From Rhizobium sp. CCGE 510 (GTDB lineage Bacteria > Pseudomonadota > Alphaproteobacteria > Rhizobiales > Rhizobiaceae): a DNA stretch of 64,000 bases. Each line of letters starts with the position of its first letter. Positions within the stretch are counted from its first letter, which is position 1. Under the pieces are notes generated by a model that saw only the letters and a list, made by a program, of their open reading frames with translations, made no database searches and had not been told where the DNA came from. Positions 16,824 to 29,141 of this stretch are shown here, in pieces. The stretch covers positions 124,001 through 188,000 of the forward strand of contig NZ_AEYF01000029.1 in NCBI RefSeq assembly GCF_000292525.1, in the 5' to 3' direction. Both the position numbers and the translations under genes were made by a program.

Positions 16824-18277
16824 TGCGCCGGGTCGTGCTTGCAGGGCGGGGCGAGCTTGCCGAGTGGCGCGATGCCGCGCGCGCTTTTGCGGCCGCCGGC
16901 ATATCGCCTGATGAAATCGATTGGCGCGAAAAAGCCGCGGAGCCGGATCTTGCATTTCAACGCGACGCCATGCCGCCGACGCCGGCGATAACACGCAAGC
17001 CGATGACGGTGCCGCCGGCCTTCATCGAGCTGGCGGAAACGGTTCTCTGCCATTGCGATCGGGCACGGTTCTCGCTGCTTTACCGCCTGCTCTGGCGGCT
17101 GCAACTGGATCGGCAGCTGCTGGAAATGGCCTCCGACGAGGACGTCGCGCGGGCCCGGCTGATGGCGAAAAACGTTCGGCGCGACGCCCACAAGATGACC
17201 GCCTTCGTCCGCTTCAAGGAGGTTGGTTCGGTAACGGCGGGTCGTCGAAAATTCCTGGCCTGGTTTGAACCGGATCACCATATCGTCAGGCGCACGGCGC
17301 CCTTCTTCCAGCGCCGTTTCACCGACATGGATTGGCTGATCGCCACGCCCAAGGGGTCGGCCGCCTGGGACGGCGAGCGACTGACGATGAGCGATGCGCC
17401 ATGCGGGAAGCCCAATCTCACCGATGCCACCGATGAACTGTGGCGCACCTACTATGCCAGCATCTTCAACCCGGCGCGATTGAAGCTGAAGGCGATGCAG
17501 GCCGAAATGCCGAAAAAATACTGGAAGAACCTGCCGGAGGCAGACCTCATCCCCGGGCTGATTGCTTCGGCGGAGAGCAAGGTGCGGGCTATGGCCGCGC
17601 GCGAGGCGACGCAATCGCTGCCCTTTCACGACCGCCTGCAGGACGCAGCGCGCAATATCCCTGCCGAACCCGCGGCGGCCCCGGGCACGCTGGAAGCGCT
17701 GCGAGCGGAAGCAGACGTCTGCACCCGCTGCCCGCTTCATGCCAAGGCGACGCAGACCGTCTTCGGGGAGGGACCGCGCGATGCAGAGGTGATGTTCGTC
17801 GGCGAGCAGCCTGGAGATCAGGAGGATATAGCGGGACGCCCCTTCGTCGGGCCGGCCGGCCGGCTCCTCGACCAGGTGATCGCCGAGGCGGGTATCGACC
17901 GCTCGACGCTCTACGTTACCAATGCCGTCAAGCATTTCAAATATGAGCCGCGCGGCAAGCGCCGCATCCACCAGAAGCCCAATATGGGCGAGGTGAAGCA
18001 TTGCCGCTGGTGGCTCAATCTGGAGATGGGGCTGGTCAAGCCGAAGCTCATCGTTGCCATGGGGGCAACGGCGCTCGCGGCGCTGAGCGATGTCAAGCAG
18101 CGCCTGCAGGATGTCAGGGGAAAAGCAATGGCGATCGAGGGCGGACGCACGCTCTTTGTGACGGTGCATCCATCCTATCTGCTGCGTATCCCCGACGAGC
18201 GGCTGAAGGCGGAGGAGCTGGCGCGGTTTCGCGAGGACATGGTGAAAATTCAGCGGCTTATGACAGCCGCCACATAA
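16820..18277 (+). CDS. udgX: DUF4130-UdgX fusion, uracil-DNA binding/crosslinking protein
   Basis: A 485-residue two-domain protein. The N-terminal half (about 1-270) is the DUF4130 region found next to the radical SAM partner. The C-terminal half is a family 4-like uracil-DNA glycosylase: an iron-sulfur Cys pair (VCTRCPLHAKATQTVFGEGP), the active-site block FVGEQPGDQED, and a second motif VHPSYLLR. The insert KRRIH at 380-384 is the UdgX hallmark; its His makes a covalent bond to the abasic site in the characterised mycobacterial protein. Coupled by ATGA to the SAM gene and under the same LexA box, it is probably SOS-induced. The fusion is known in the family but its joint function is not. 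Confidence 0.88.
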   Translation: MMRRVVLAGRGELAEWRDAARAFAAAGISPDEIDWREKAAEPDLAFQRDAMPPTPAITRKPMTVPPAFIELAETVLCHCDRARFSLLYRLLWRLQLDRQLLEMASDEDVARARLMAKNVRRDAHKMTAFVRFKEVGSVTAGRRKFLAWFEPDHHIVRRTAPFFQRRFTDMDWLIATPKGSAAWDGERLTMSDAPCGKPNLTDATDELWRTYYASIFNPARLKLKAMQAEMPKKYWKNLPEADLIPGLIASAESKVRAMAAREATQSLPFHDRLQDAARNIPAEPAAAPGTLEALRAEADVCTRCPLHAKATQTVFGEGPRDAEVMFVGEQPGDQEDIAGRPFVGPAGRLLDQVIAEAGIDRSTLYVTNAVKHFKYEPRGKRRIHQKPNMGEVKHCRWWLNLEMGLVKPKLIVAMGATALAALSDVKQRLQDVRGKAMAIEGGRTLFVTVHPSYLLRIPDERLKAEELARFREDMVKIQRLMTAAT

Positions 18278-18329
18278 ATTGATTCCGCTTGAGGTGACGC
18301 CACCCCTCGTCGAGCGATGGCGCTGTCTC

Positions 18330-18492
18330 TTTGTTCCTACGCAATTCCGGACGCAGAACCGCGGCACGCTTTTGCTGGAATTGCTCCAAAGCGCGTCGCA
18401 TCAAATTTGATTCATGCGACGCGCTTTAGCTCTTTGTTTTGATGCATGTCGTTGTCCCGGAACCGCTGCAGACTTCCGGGCGACATGCATTA
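18330..18492. repeat. Two adjacent RIME-like elements
   Basis: A half-size unit (18,330-18,386; CTTTGTTCCTACGCAATTCC...GGAATTGCTCC) is followed by a full unit (18,387-18,492) beginning AAAGCGCGTCGCATC and ending GGGCGACATGCATTAT. Both share the ctttgtt-n-acgca-n-accgc-gca layout of the copy at 1,185-1,292. They separate the convergent udgX and carB genes and could act as bidirectional terminators. Confidence 0.7.
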
Positions 18493-18495
18493 TTC

Positions 18496-21984
<3,489 letters not shown>

Positions 21985-22267
21985 GAGTGCTTCCGTTTTC
22001 TGGCTGCGCAGAAAGCCGGCCAGGGTGGGGAAATCACCGGGTCGGGTCGCGCGTGCTGGGTCTTTTCAGGCTAGAAGCGGCTTATAGGCAAATGTATTTG
22101 CAAACGGAACCCCATAAATCGCGGAATCGACAGGAATCCAACACGTCTCGAAAGACTAATTCGTCCGGCGCGACCACCAACCCCCGATGATGTCGCTGGA
22201 ATTCCGGCCGTCGACGGATATATAGATTCCTTGAGCGCAAGCACGGGCATTGCCGGGGAGAACGAAG

Positions 22268-23188
22268 ATGGAATGGAGAGGCCGGCGTCAGTCCGACAAC
22301 ATCGAAGATCGCCGCGGCGATCCGAGCAGCGGCGGTTTCGGCCGCGGCGGTGGGTTCAACTTTCCTTCCGGCGGCGGCGTTCGCCGTGCCGGCGGCGGTC
22401 TGAGCATCGGCACGATCATCTTCCTCGTCGTTATCTATTTTATCTTCAAGGCAATGGGCATCGACCTGATGCAGGTGCTCGATAACGGCGGCACGACGAG
22501 TGGTCCCGGTTACGAGCAGAGCCAGTCTCAAGGAACACGCCCGCCGGCCAATGACGAGATGACCGCCTTCATGCGTACCGTTCTTGCCGAAACCGAGGAT
22601 ACCTGGACGGGCATTTTCCAGGCGCAAGGCCAGACGTACGAGGAGCCGCGCCTCGTGCTGTTTTCGGGCTCGACGGCATCGGCCTGCGGCTCCGCATCCG
22701 CGGCAACCGGGCCGTTCTACTGCCCCGGCGACCACAAGCTCTACCTCGATACGGATTTTTTCCAGGAGCTCTCCGACCGTTTCGGCGCGTCGGGCGATTT
22801 CGCCGAGGCTTATGTCGTCGCCCACGAGGTCGGCCATCACGTGCAGAACCTGCTCGGCATCCTGCCGAAGTTCAACCAGGCCCGCCAGCGGATGAGCGAG
22901 GAGGAGGCCAACAAGATGTCGGTGCGCGTCGAGCTGCAGGCCGATTGTTTTGCCGGGATCTGGGGCAAATATACCCAGCAGAAGGGCCTGCTGGAGTCCG
23001 GTGACCTGGAGGAAGCGTTGAACGCTGCCCAGCAGATCGGCGACGACACGCTGCAGAAACGCTCGCAGGGCTACGTCGTGCCCGAGAGTTTCAACCACGG
23101 CACCTCGCAACAGCGGGTTAGATGGTTCAAACGCGGCTTCGACAGCGGACAGCTGTCGGCTTGCGACACGTTCTCGGGGCCGGTTTGA
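22268..23188 (+). CDS. YpfJ-family neutral zinc metallopeptidase
   Basis: A 306-residue protein starting at the ATG after GGGGAG. The first 45 residues are Gly/Arg-rich (RGDPSSGGFGRGGGF), then comes a membrane helix at about 46-62 (SIGTIIFLVVIYFIFKAMG). The catalytic zinc motif HEVGHH is at 186-191, with a downstream E-LQADCFAGIWG segment that supplies the third ligand. This is the putative neutral zinc metallopeptidase (YpfJ) family, probably with its catalytic domain in the periplasm. Physiological targets are unknown. It is divergent from carB across about 280 bases in which no further gene is evident. Confidence 0.9.
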   Translation: MEWRGRRQSDNIEDRRGDPSSGGFGRGGGFNFPSGGGVRRAGGGLSIGTIIFLVVIYFIFKAMGIDLMQVLDNGGTTSGPGYEQSQSQGTRPPANDEMTAFMRTVLAETEDTWTGIFQAQGQTYEEPRLVLFSGSTASACGSASAATGPFYCPGDHKLYLDTDFFQELSDRFGASGDFAEAYVVAHEVGHHVQNLLGILPKFNQARQRMSEEEANKMSVRVELQADCFAGIWGKYTQQKGLLESGDLEEALNAAQQIGDDTLQKRSQGYVVPESFNHGTSQQRVRWFKRGFDSGQLSACDTFSGPV

Positions 23189-23263
23189 GGGTGGATAGCG
23201 GCTTTTTCGGAGGGGTGATTGCCCTTCGCTTGCGCTCAGCGCATTCGCTCCTGTCGTCGCTCA

Positions 23264-23295
23264 CCCCCTCATCTGCCTGCCGGCAGATGAGGGGG
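23264..23295. terminator. Long hairpin, terminator or palindromic repeat
   Basis: A perfect 14-bp stem CCCCCTCATCTGCC / GGCAGATGAGGGGG with loop TGCC lies between two convergent genes (metallopeptidase and aldo/keto reductase). Hairpins of this exact type recur in rhizobial intergenic regions. No U run follows, so it may be a REP-like element as well as a terminator. Confidence 0.6.
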
Positions 23296-23339
23296 CCGCA
23301 CGGCACAACGTTCAAGTCCCCTTCAATCCGCCCCTGTGC

Positions 23340-24335
23340 CTACTTCTCACTGTCCATATGCTGCAGCATATGCTCTGGGTAGCGCCCACCGGCCGCCGCA
23401 TCCTTTGGCACGGCGCGTTCGATGGCTTCGAAATCTTCTGCCGACAGATCCACCGCGCGTGAGCCGAGTGCCTCGGTCAGCCGGTCGCGGCGGCGGGCGC
23501 CGATGATCGGGACGATGTCCTTGCCCTTGGCGGCGACCCAGGCGATGGCGATCTGGGCGACCGAGACGCTTTTTGCCCGGGCGATCTCGCGCAGCTTTTC
23601 CACCAGAGCGAGGTTCTGCTCGATATTGCCTTCCTGGAAGCGTGGGCTGTAGGCGCGGAAATCGCCGGCCGCCGCACCCTGGCTCTTCTGCCAGTGGCCG
23701 CTGATCAGGCCGCGCGACAGCACGCCGTAAGCGGTGATCGAGATGCCGAGTTCACGTGTGGTCGGCAGGATATTCTCTTCGATGCCGCGCGAAATCAGCG
23801 AATATTCAATCTGCAGGTCGACGATCGGGGCAACGGTGGCGGCACGTCGGATGGTGTCGGCACCGACTTCCGACAGGCCGATGTGCCTGACATAACCCGC
23901 TTTGACCATATCGGCGATGGCGCCGACCGTATCCTCGATCGGCACGTTCGGATCGAGGCGGGCCGGCCGATAGATGTCGATATAGTCGACGCCGAGCCGC
24001 TGGAGCGTATAAACCAGGAAATTCTTCACCGCGACCGGGCGAGCGTCGATGCCGTTCCAGCCGCCCGCGGGATCGCGCAATGCACCGAACTTGACGCTGA
24101 TGACGGCATCCTCGCGCCTGCGGCCCTTCAATGCCTCGCCAATCAGCATCTCGTTATGGCCCATGCCGTAGAAATCGCCGGTGTCGATGAGGGTGACGCC
24201 GGCATCCAGCGCGGCATGGATGGTCGCGATGCTTTCTGCGCGGTCGGAGGGGCCGTACATGCCCGACATGCCCATGCAGCCGAGGCCGATGGCCGAGACA
24301 TCGGGTCCGGTTTTTCCCAAACGATAGGTCTGCAT
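23340..24335 (-). CDS. Aldo/keto reductase
   Basis: A 331-residue NADPH-dependent aldo/keto reductase of the YajO/Tas-like branch. It starts MQTYRLGKTGPDVSAIGLGCMGMSGMYG after AAGGAG; a Met five codons earlier is less well placed. The catalytic residues are visible as Asp-Tyr in LIDTGDFYGMGHNE, and Lys in AVISVKFG. The C-terminal nucleotide pocket reads DIVPIIGARRRDRLTEALGS. It reduces aldehydes or ketones; the substrate is unknown. The promoter region contains the dyad GATGT-CGTTT-ACATC near 24,366, a plausible repressor site. Confidence 0.92.
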   Translation of the reverse strand: MQTYRLGKTGPDVSAIGLGCMGMSGMYGPSDRAESIATIHAALDAGVTLIDTGDFYGMGHNEMLIGEALKGRRREDAVISVKFGALRDPAGGWNGIDARPVAVKNFLVYTLQRLGVDYIDIYRPARLDPNVPIEDTVGAIADMVKAGYVRHIGLSEVGADTIRRAATVAPIVDLQIEYSLISRGIEENILPTTRELGISITAYGVLSRGLISGHWQKSQGAAAGDFRAYSPRFQEGNIEQNLALVEKLREIARAKSVSVAQIAIAWVAAKGKDIVPIIGARRRDRLTEALGSRAVDLSAEDFEAIERAVPKDAAAGGRYPEHMLQHMDSEK

Positions 24336-24664
24336 TGTCTTCTCCTTCATCCGCGCCCGGGGCTCTGTAGATGTCGTTTACATCCTTCGCCGCTGCGCGA
24401 TAATCCGGATGGTCCCGAACGGGCTGTGCTGGTGCATGCACAATGAATGATCTTGTCTTGATTGATCTGGACGCCGTCACCGCGATTGCAAGGAGAGAAC
24501 GATCGCGCCGCCGTGCCTGCTGATTGAAGCCTTTTCTAAATTTCCCGTTCAGATTATCAAAAACTTTGAGATGTTCACTGATTGTTTCGTTTTCCTTTCT
24601 GCGTTATGTCACATTCTCGGCGACGAAATCGTCTTTTCAGAACCAACCGCTGCAGAGATGTCTT
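24336..24664. other. Intergenic region with an aldo/keto reductase promoter dyad
   Basis: The gap separates divergent aldo/keto reductase and MFS genes. It holds the inverted repeat GATGTCGTTTACATC (about 24,367-24,381), and AT-rich promoter-like sequence nearer the MFS gene. One 26-codon frame (ATG at 24,443) has no recognisable family. I see no other gene. Confidence 0.5.
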
Positions 24665-25909
24665 ATGCTTGACCCTAAATTCGTTCGCCGCGGCCTTTTC
24701 CTGGTCTTCATCATTCTCTTCCTCGATATTATCGGCATTGCCATCATCATGCCGGTGCTGCCCGCCTATCTGGAGCAGTTGACCGGCGGCGGCGTCAGCG
24801 ATGCGGCGATCGACGGCGGCTGGTTGATGCTCGTCTATGCCGGCATGCAGTTCCTGTTCGCGCCGCTGCTCGGAAACCTGTCCGACCGGTTCGGCCGGCG
24901 GCCGATCCTGTTGCTTTCGGTGCTGACCTTTGCGATCGACAATTTCATCTGCGGCATCGCCACCAGTTTCTGGATGCTGTTCGTCGGCCGCGTGCTTGCC
25001 GGCATCAGCGGCGGCAGTTTCGCCACCTGCTCGGCCTATATTGCCGACATCAGCACGGAGGAGAACCGGGCAAAGAATTTCGGGCTGATCGGCATCGCCT
25101 TCGGCGTCGGCTTCACGATCGGCCCGGTTATCGGCGGTGTGCTCGGCGAATTCGGCCCGCGGGTGCCCTTCCTCGGTGCGGCGGCACTCTCGCTGGTCAA
25201 TTTCATCGCCGCCTGTTTCCTGCTGCCGGAAACCCTGGAGGCGAAGAACCGCCGCCGGTTCGAGTGGAAACGCGCCAATCCACTCGGCGCGTTGCGGCAG
25301 ATGCGCCACTATCCCGGCATTGGCTGGGTCAGTCTCGTCATGTTCCTGTTTTTCCTGGCGCATGCCGTCTATCCCTCGGTCTGGTCGTTTGTCTCGACCT
25401 ATCGCTACGGCTGGAGCGAGGGACAGATCGGCCTGTCGCTCGGCATCTACGGCATCGGCGCGGCACTCGTCATGGGGCTGGTTCTGCCGAGGATCGTGCC
25501 GGTGCTCGGCGAGTGGAAGACGGCTCTACTCGGTCTCTGCTTTTCGGCCGTCGGGCTCACCGGCTATGCCTTCGCCTGGGAAGGCTGGGTGGTCTATGTG
25601 GTCATTGTCGCGACCGTCATGGAGAACGTCGCCGATCCGCCACTGCGCAGCATCGCCGCCGGCAAGGTGCCGCCGTCGGCGCAGGGCGAGCTGCAGGGTG
25701 CGCTGACCAGCCTCAGCAGCATCACCACCATCCTCGGGCCGCTGATCTTCACGCAGTTGTTCAGCTATTTCACCCGGCCCGAGGCGCCCGTCACCTTTGC
25801 CGGCGCGCCCTATCTGACCGCCGCCCTGTTCATCCTGGTGGCCGCTGGCGTGTTTCTCGTGCGGGTTCGGGCCCGCGAGCCGGCCGAGGCGCTGGAAGCG
25901 GCGGGTTGA
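24665..25909 (+). CDS. MFS transporter, TetA/TCR-like drug efflux protein
   Basis: A 414-residue major facilitator protein with twelve membrane segments. I start it at MLDPKFVRRGLFLVFIILFLDIIGIAIIMPVLPAYLEQL; the in-frame upstream extension is AT-rich leader sequence. The motif A loop GNLSDRFGRRPILLLS between helices 2 and 3 and the antiporter motif C stretch (GFTIGPVIGGVLGEFGP) are both intact. This set is typical of TetA-class proton-coupled drug antiporters, including chromosomal homologues of unknown substrate. It stands between aldo/keto reductase and MATE genes without obvious co-transcription. Confidence 0.9.
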   Translation: MLDPKFVRRGLFLVFIILFLDIIGIAIIMPVLPAYLEQLTGGGVSDAAIDGGWLMLVYAGMQFLFAPLLGNLSDRFGRRPILLLSVLTFAIDNFICGIATSFWMLFVGRVLAGISGGSFATCSAYIADISTEENRAKNFGLIGIAFGVGFTIGPVIGGVLGEFGPRVPFLGAAALSLVNFIAACFLLPETLEAKNRRRFEWKRANPLGALRQMRHYPGIGWVSLVMFLFFLAHAVYPSVWSFVSTYRYGWSEGQIGLSLGIYGIGAALVMGLVLPRIVPVLGEWKTALLGLCFSAVGLTGYAFAWEGWVVYVVIVATVMENVADPPLRSIAAGKVPPSAQGELQGALTSLSSITTILGPLIFTQLFSYFTRPEAPVTFAGAPYLTAALFILVAAGVFLVRVRAREPAEALEAAG

Positions 25910-25929
25910 TCGATCAGAAATGATGATGC

Positions 25930-25950
25930 GATGATGAATTTTTCATCATC
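25930..25950 (+). terminator. Hairpin after the MFS gene
   Basis: GATGATGAA-TTT-TTCATCATC forms a nine-pair stem 20 bases after the MFS stop. The stem is AT-rich and a weak T run follows, so termination efficiency is uncertain. Confidence 0.4.
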
Positions 25951-26051
25951 TGCCTGTTTTGGGGTGGTTCTTTGCCGGGCTTTGATCTAAGCCCGAATGA
26001 TATTTCCCCGCAAGTTGCGGCGAGGCATATTTCAATCACAGGACAGGTGTC

Positions 26052-27455
26052 ATGGACACGCCGATCGACGCGCGCAGCCTTGCGCCGGTAACCGATAATC
26101 GTTGGAGCGCACATTTCCGTGCAACGCTGGCGCTCGGGATTCCGCTGATCGGCGCGCAGCTTGCCCAGCTCGGCATCAACACCACCGACGTGATGATCGT
26201 CGGGCGTCTCGGCGCCGAACATCTGGCGGCGATGGTGCTTTCGGCGCAATTCCTGTTCACGATCCTGATCTTCGGCTCGGGCTTTGCCATCGCCGTCATT
26301 CCGATGGTGGCGCAGGCCTATGGACGCGGCGACGTCGTCTCGGTGCGCCGGGCGCTGCGCATGGGTCTGTGGGTGGTAATCGCGTACTGGGTCGTCATGC
26401 AGCCGGCCTTCTTCAATTCGGAGCGGATACTGCTGTTCGCACAGCAGAAGCCCGAGGTGGCGAAGCTCGCTCACGGCTACATCATGATCGGCCAGTTCGG
26501 CCTGCTGCCGGCGCTGCTCTTCAACGTCATGCGCGCGCTGGTCAGCGCCATCGGCAAGGCGGGCATCATCCTCAACGTCACCATCGTCACGCTGGTGATG
26601 AATGCGATCTTCGCCTATATCCTCGTGCTCGGCCATTTCGGCTTTCCGGCGATGGGGCTCGAGGGCGCGGCGATCGTTTCGGTCGTCGTGCAGACCGCCG
26701 GTTTCCTCTTCATCCTGGCCTTCGTGCAGCGGCGGGAGGAGACGCGGCGCTACGAGATCTTCGTGCGGTTCTGGAAGCCCGACTGGCATGCGCTTCTGGA
26801 GGTCATCCGGCTCGGTCTGCCGATCAGCGTGACGATCCTTGCCGAAGTCAGCCTGTTCACCGTGGCGTCGCTGCTGATGGGCTATATCGGCACCATCGAA
26901 CTCGCCGCCCACGGCATTGCCCTGCAATGGGCCTCGATCGCCTTCATGATTCCGCTCGGCCTCAGCCAGGCGGCGACGGTGCGTGTCGGCGTCGCCCACG
27001 GGCAGGGCGACCACCAGGGGGTGGTCCGCGCTTCGATCATGGTGCTCATCCTTGCCTGCGCCATTTCGGCGGTGGGCTCGGTACTGTTTGCCACCATGCC
27101 GCAGTTCCTCGGCAGCTGGTTCCTCGACGTCAACTCGCCGGAGGCGCCCCAGGTGCTTGCCTATGCCGGACCACTGATCGTCGTCGCCGGGCTTTTCCAG
27201 CTCGTCGATGGCCTGCAGGTGATCGCCAACGGATTGCTGCGTGGGCTCAAGGACGCACGTGTGCCGATGATCATGGCGTTGATCGCCTATTGGCCGATCG
27301 GCTTCTTTCTTGCCTGGGCCTTTGCCTTCCCGTTGGGCTTCGGCGGCATCGGCATCTGGTTCGGGTTCCTCGTCGGGCTGGCGGCCGCCGCCGTCATGCT
27401 CTGCTGGCGATTCTACCTTCTCCTTCGCCGGGAAGGAGCGACGGCCGGCGCTTGA
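26052..27455 (+). CDS. MATE family multidrug efflux protein
   Basis: A 467-residue MATE exporter with two six-helix halves. The first half begins LALGIPLIGAQLAQLGINTTDVMIVGRLGAEHLAAMVLSAQF and the second has VIRLGLPISVTILAEVSLFTVASLLMGYIGTIELAAHGIALQW, the internal repeat expected for the family. MATE proteins use sodium or proton gradients to expel cationic drugs. The gene converges with a small monooxygenase gene under a SoxR-type promoter. No regulator is next to it, and no ribosome-binding site stands out beyond GGACAGG before the ATG. Confidence 0.93.
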   Translation: MDTPIDARSLAPVTDNRWSAHFRATLALGIPLIGAQLAQLGINTTDVMIVGRLGAEHLAAMVLSAQFLFTILIFGSGFAIAVIPMVAQAYGRGDVVSVRRALRMGLWVVIAYWVVMQPAFFNSERILLFAQQKPEVAKLAHGYIMIGQFGLLPALLFNVMRALVSAIGKAGIILNVTIVTLVMNAIFAYILVLGHFGFPAMGLEGAAIVSVVVQTAGFLFILAFVQRREETRRYEIFVRFWKPDWHALLEVIRLGLPISVTILAEVSLFTVASLLMGYIGTIELAAHGIALQWASIAFMIPLGLSQAATVRVGVAHGQGDHQGVVRASIMVLILACAISAVGSVLFATMPQFLGSWFLDVNSPEAPQVLAYAGPLIVVAGLFQLVDGLQVIANGLLRGLKDARVPMIMALIAYWPIGFFLAWAFAFPLGFGGIGIWFGFLVGLAAAAVMLCWRFYLLLRREGATAGA

Positions 27456-27487
27456 GCATGATGCCGTTTACGGCGGCGTTGGTATCC

Positions 27488-27808
27488 TCAAGCCGCCACC
27501 GGTTTGTAGCTACCGATATCGGCGCGAATTCCGAGACGCGCAAACAATTCCTGCGGGTCGAAATTCGCCGCCTTGTGCGCGGCGGCGACGGCTGTCCGGG
27601 CACGCTCGACGACCGCGGTATTTTCCCATTCGGCAATCGTGACGAAATTGAATTCGCCGGGACCGGCGACCTGCTCCAGTACCCTGTGATCGATGAAACC
27701 CTCCTGCGCCTCCAGCAGCTTGTGGGTCATCATCACTTTAACGAGAAATTCCTCGCGTGCCGCAGCCGGCACGACGAACTTATCAATACGATAGAAAGCT
27801 CCGCTCAT
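27488..27808 (-). CDS. Antibiotic biosynthesis monooxygenase (ABM) domain protein
   Basis: A 106-residue single-domain dimeric alpha-beta barrel protein. It reads MSGAFYRIDKFVVPAAAREEFLVKVMMTHKLLEAQEGFIDHRVLEQVAGPGEFNFVTIAEWENTAVVERA, the typical ABM layout in which a first strand is followed by a helix and an EW motif. Such proteins act as quinone-forming monooxygenases or heme-degradation-like proteins; the substrate here is unknown. Its promoter has a near-perfect SoxR box in a 19-bp spacer, so induction by redox-active compounds is likely. It stands alone. Confidence 0.85.
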   Translation of the reverse strand: MSGAFYRIDKFVVPAAAREEFLVKVMMTHKLLEAQEGFIDHRVLEQVAGPGEFNFVTIAEWENTAVVERARTAVAAAHKAANFDPQELFARLGIRADIGSYKPVAA

Positions 27809-27842
27809 ACATTTTCTCCTGGATCAGATGTTTGCACGGAGC

Positions 27843-27873
27843 TTTGTAGTTCCTCAAGTTAAGTTGAGGTCAA
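27843..27873 (-). promoter_or_regulatory. SoxR-type promoter with 19-bp spacer
   Basis: On the minus strand TTGACC (-35) and TACAAA (-10) are 19 bp apart, the overlong spacing typical of MerR-family activated promoters. The spacer region holds CCTCAACTTAACTTGAGG (27,852-27,869), one base off the canonical SoxR box. It drives the ABM gene starting at 27,808. Confidence 0.82.
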
Positions 27874-27884
27874 TGCGGGAGATA

Positions 27885-27909
27885 AGAAAAAAGCCCGCTT
27901 GCGCGGGCC
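27885..27909 (-). terminator. carA intrinsic terminator
   Basis: On the minus strand GCCCGC-GCAA-GCGGGC is followed by TTTTTTCTT, 25 bases after the carA stop. This is a textbook rho-independent terminator. Confidence 0.9.
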
Positions 27910-27935
27910 TTCATCGAAATGGGTATTGTTGGAAA

Positions 27936-29141
27936 TCAGCGTTCGGCGAGCGCCGGTTCGCCCTTCTTTTCGCGCACCATGTTGATGAAGCGGCGGAAGA
28001 GGTAGTGGCTGTCCTGCGGCCCGGGAGAGGCTTCCGGATGGTGCTGGACCGAGAAGACCTGTTTGCCGAGCACGCGTAAGCCGCAATTGGTGCCGTCGAA
28101 CAGCGAAATATGAGTCTCTTCAACACCATCGGGCAGTGATTTCGAGTCGACCGCGAAGCCGTGGTTCATCGAGACGATCTCGACCTTGCCTGTCGTATGG
28201 TCCTTGACGGGATGATTGGCGCCGTGATGACCCTGGTGCATCTTCTCGGTCTTGGCACCGAGGGCAAGGCCCAGCATCTGGTGGCCGAGGCAGATGCCGA
28301 AGACCGGGATATCGGTCTTAACAAGCGCCTTGATCACAGGCACGGCATATTCGCCGGTTGCGGCCGGATCGCCCGGGCCGTTCGACAGGAAGATGCCGTC
28401 CGGCTGCATGGCGAGCACGTCTTCGGCGCTCGTTGCGGCCGGCACGACAGTCACTTTGCAGTCGAGACCGGCAAACAGCCGCAGGATGTTGCGCTTGACG
28501 CCGTAATCAAGGCAGACGACGTGGTATTTCGCGTCCGCCGGGGCGAGTTGGCCGTAACCTTCGTTCCAGACCCACGGCGTTTCCGTCCATTGCGAGGACT
28601 GGCCCGACGAGGCGATCTTGGCAAGGTCGAGACCTTCGAGGCCGCTCCAGGCTTTGGCTTCGGCCTTCAGCGTCTCGATGTCGAAGATGCCGTTCGGATC
28701 GTGGGCGATCACTGCATTCGGGGCGCCGTTCTCGCGGATCCAGGCGGTCAACGCGCGCGTATCGATGCCGCAGAGACCGATGACGCCGCGCGCCTTCAGC
28801 CATTGGTCGAGGTGCTTGGCGGCTCGGTAGTTCGAAGGGTCGGTGATGTCGGCTTTGAAGATGACGCCGACGGCGCCGTGGCGGGCGGCAGGCGTCAGAT
28901 CCTCGATGTCTTCATCGTTGGTGCCGATATTGCCGATATGCGGAAAGGTGAAGGTGACGATCTGGCCGAGATAGGAGGGGTCGGTCAAAATCTCCTCATA
29001 GCCGGTCAGCGCCGTGTTGAAGACCACTTCGGCCGGCACCTTGCCGGTGGCGCCGATGCCCTTGCCTTCGATGACCGTACCGTCGGCAAGAACCAACAGG
29101 GCGGTCGGCTTTTCGATTGTCCAGGGTGCTGTCGCGGTCAT
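27936..29141 (-). CDS. carA: Carbamoyl-phosphate synthase small (glutaminase) subunit
   Basis: A 401-residue class I glutamine amidotransferase subunit that supplies ammonia to CarB. The N-terminal CPSase domain (ALLVLADGTVIEGKGIGATGKVPAEVVFNTALTGYEEILTDPSYLGQIVTFT) is followed by the glutaminase domain with the nucleophile in PVFGICLGHQMLGLALGA and the His/Glu pair in VQHHPEASPGPQDS. I start at the ATG at 29141 (MTATAPWTIEKP); a Met two codons earlier is equally possible. A much longer frame upstream is not conserved-looking. It is separated from carB by several unrelated genes, and a strong terminator follows. Confidence 0.96.
   Translation of the reverse strand: MTATAPWTIEKPTALLVLADGTVIEGKGIGATGKVPAEVVFNTALTGYEEILTDPSYLGQIVTFTFPHIGNIGTNDEDIEDLTPAARHGAVGVIFKADITDPSNYRAAKHLDQWLKARGVIGLCGIDTRALTAWIRENGAPNAVIAHDPNGIFDIETLKAEAKAWSGLEGLDLAKIASSGQSSQWTETPWVWNEGYGQLAPADAKYHVVCLDYGVKRNILRLFAGLDCKVTVVPAATSAEDVLAMQPDGIFLSNGPGDPAATGEYAVPVIKALVKTDIPVFGICLGHQMLGLALGAKTEKMHQGHHGANHPVKDHTTGKVEIVSMNHGFAVDSKSLPDGVEETHISLFDGTNCGLRVLGKQVFSVQHHPEASPGPQDSHYLFRRFINMVREKKGEPALAER

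Noticed and set aside
26102..27862. Long second plus-strand frame overlapping the MATE gene
   Set aside because: It is out of frame with a clear twelve-helix MATE protein and is Arg/His-rich, the usual shadow of a GC-rich gene.
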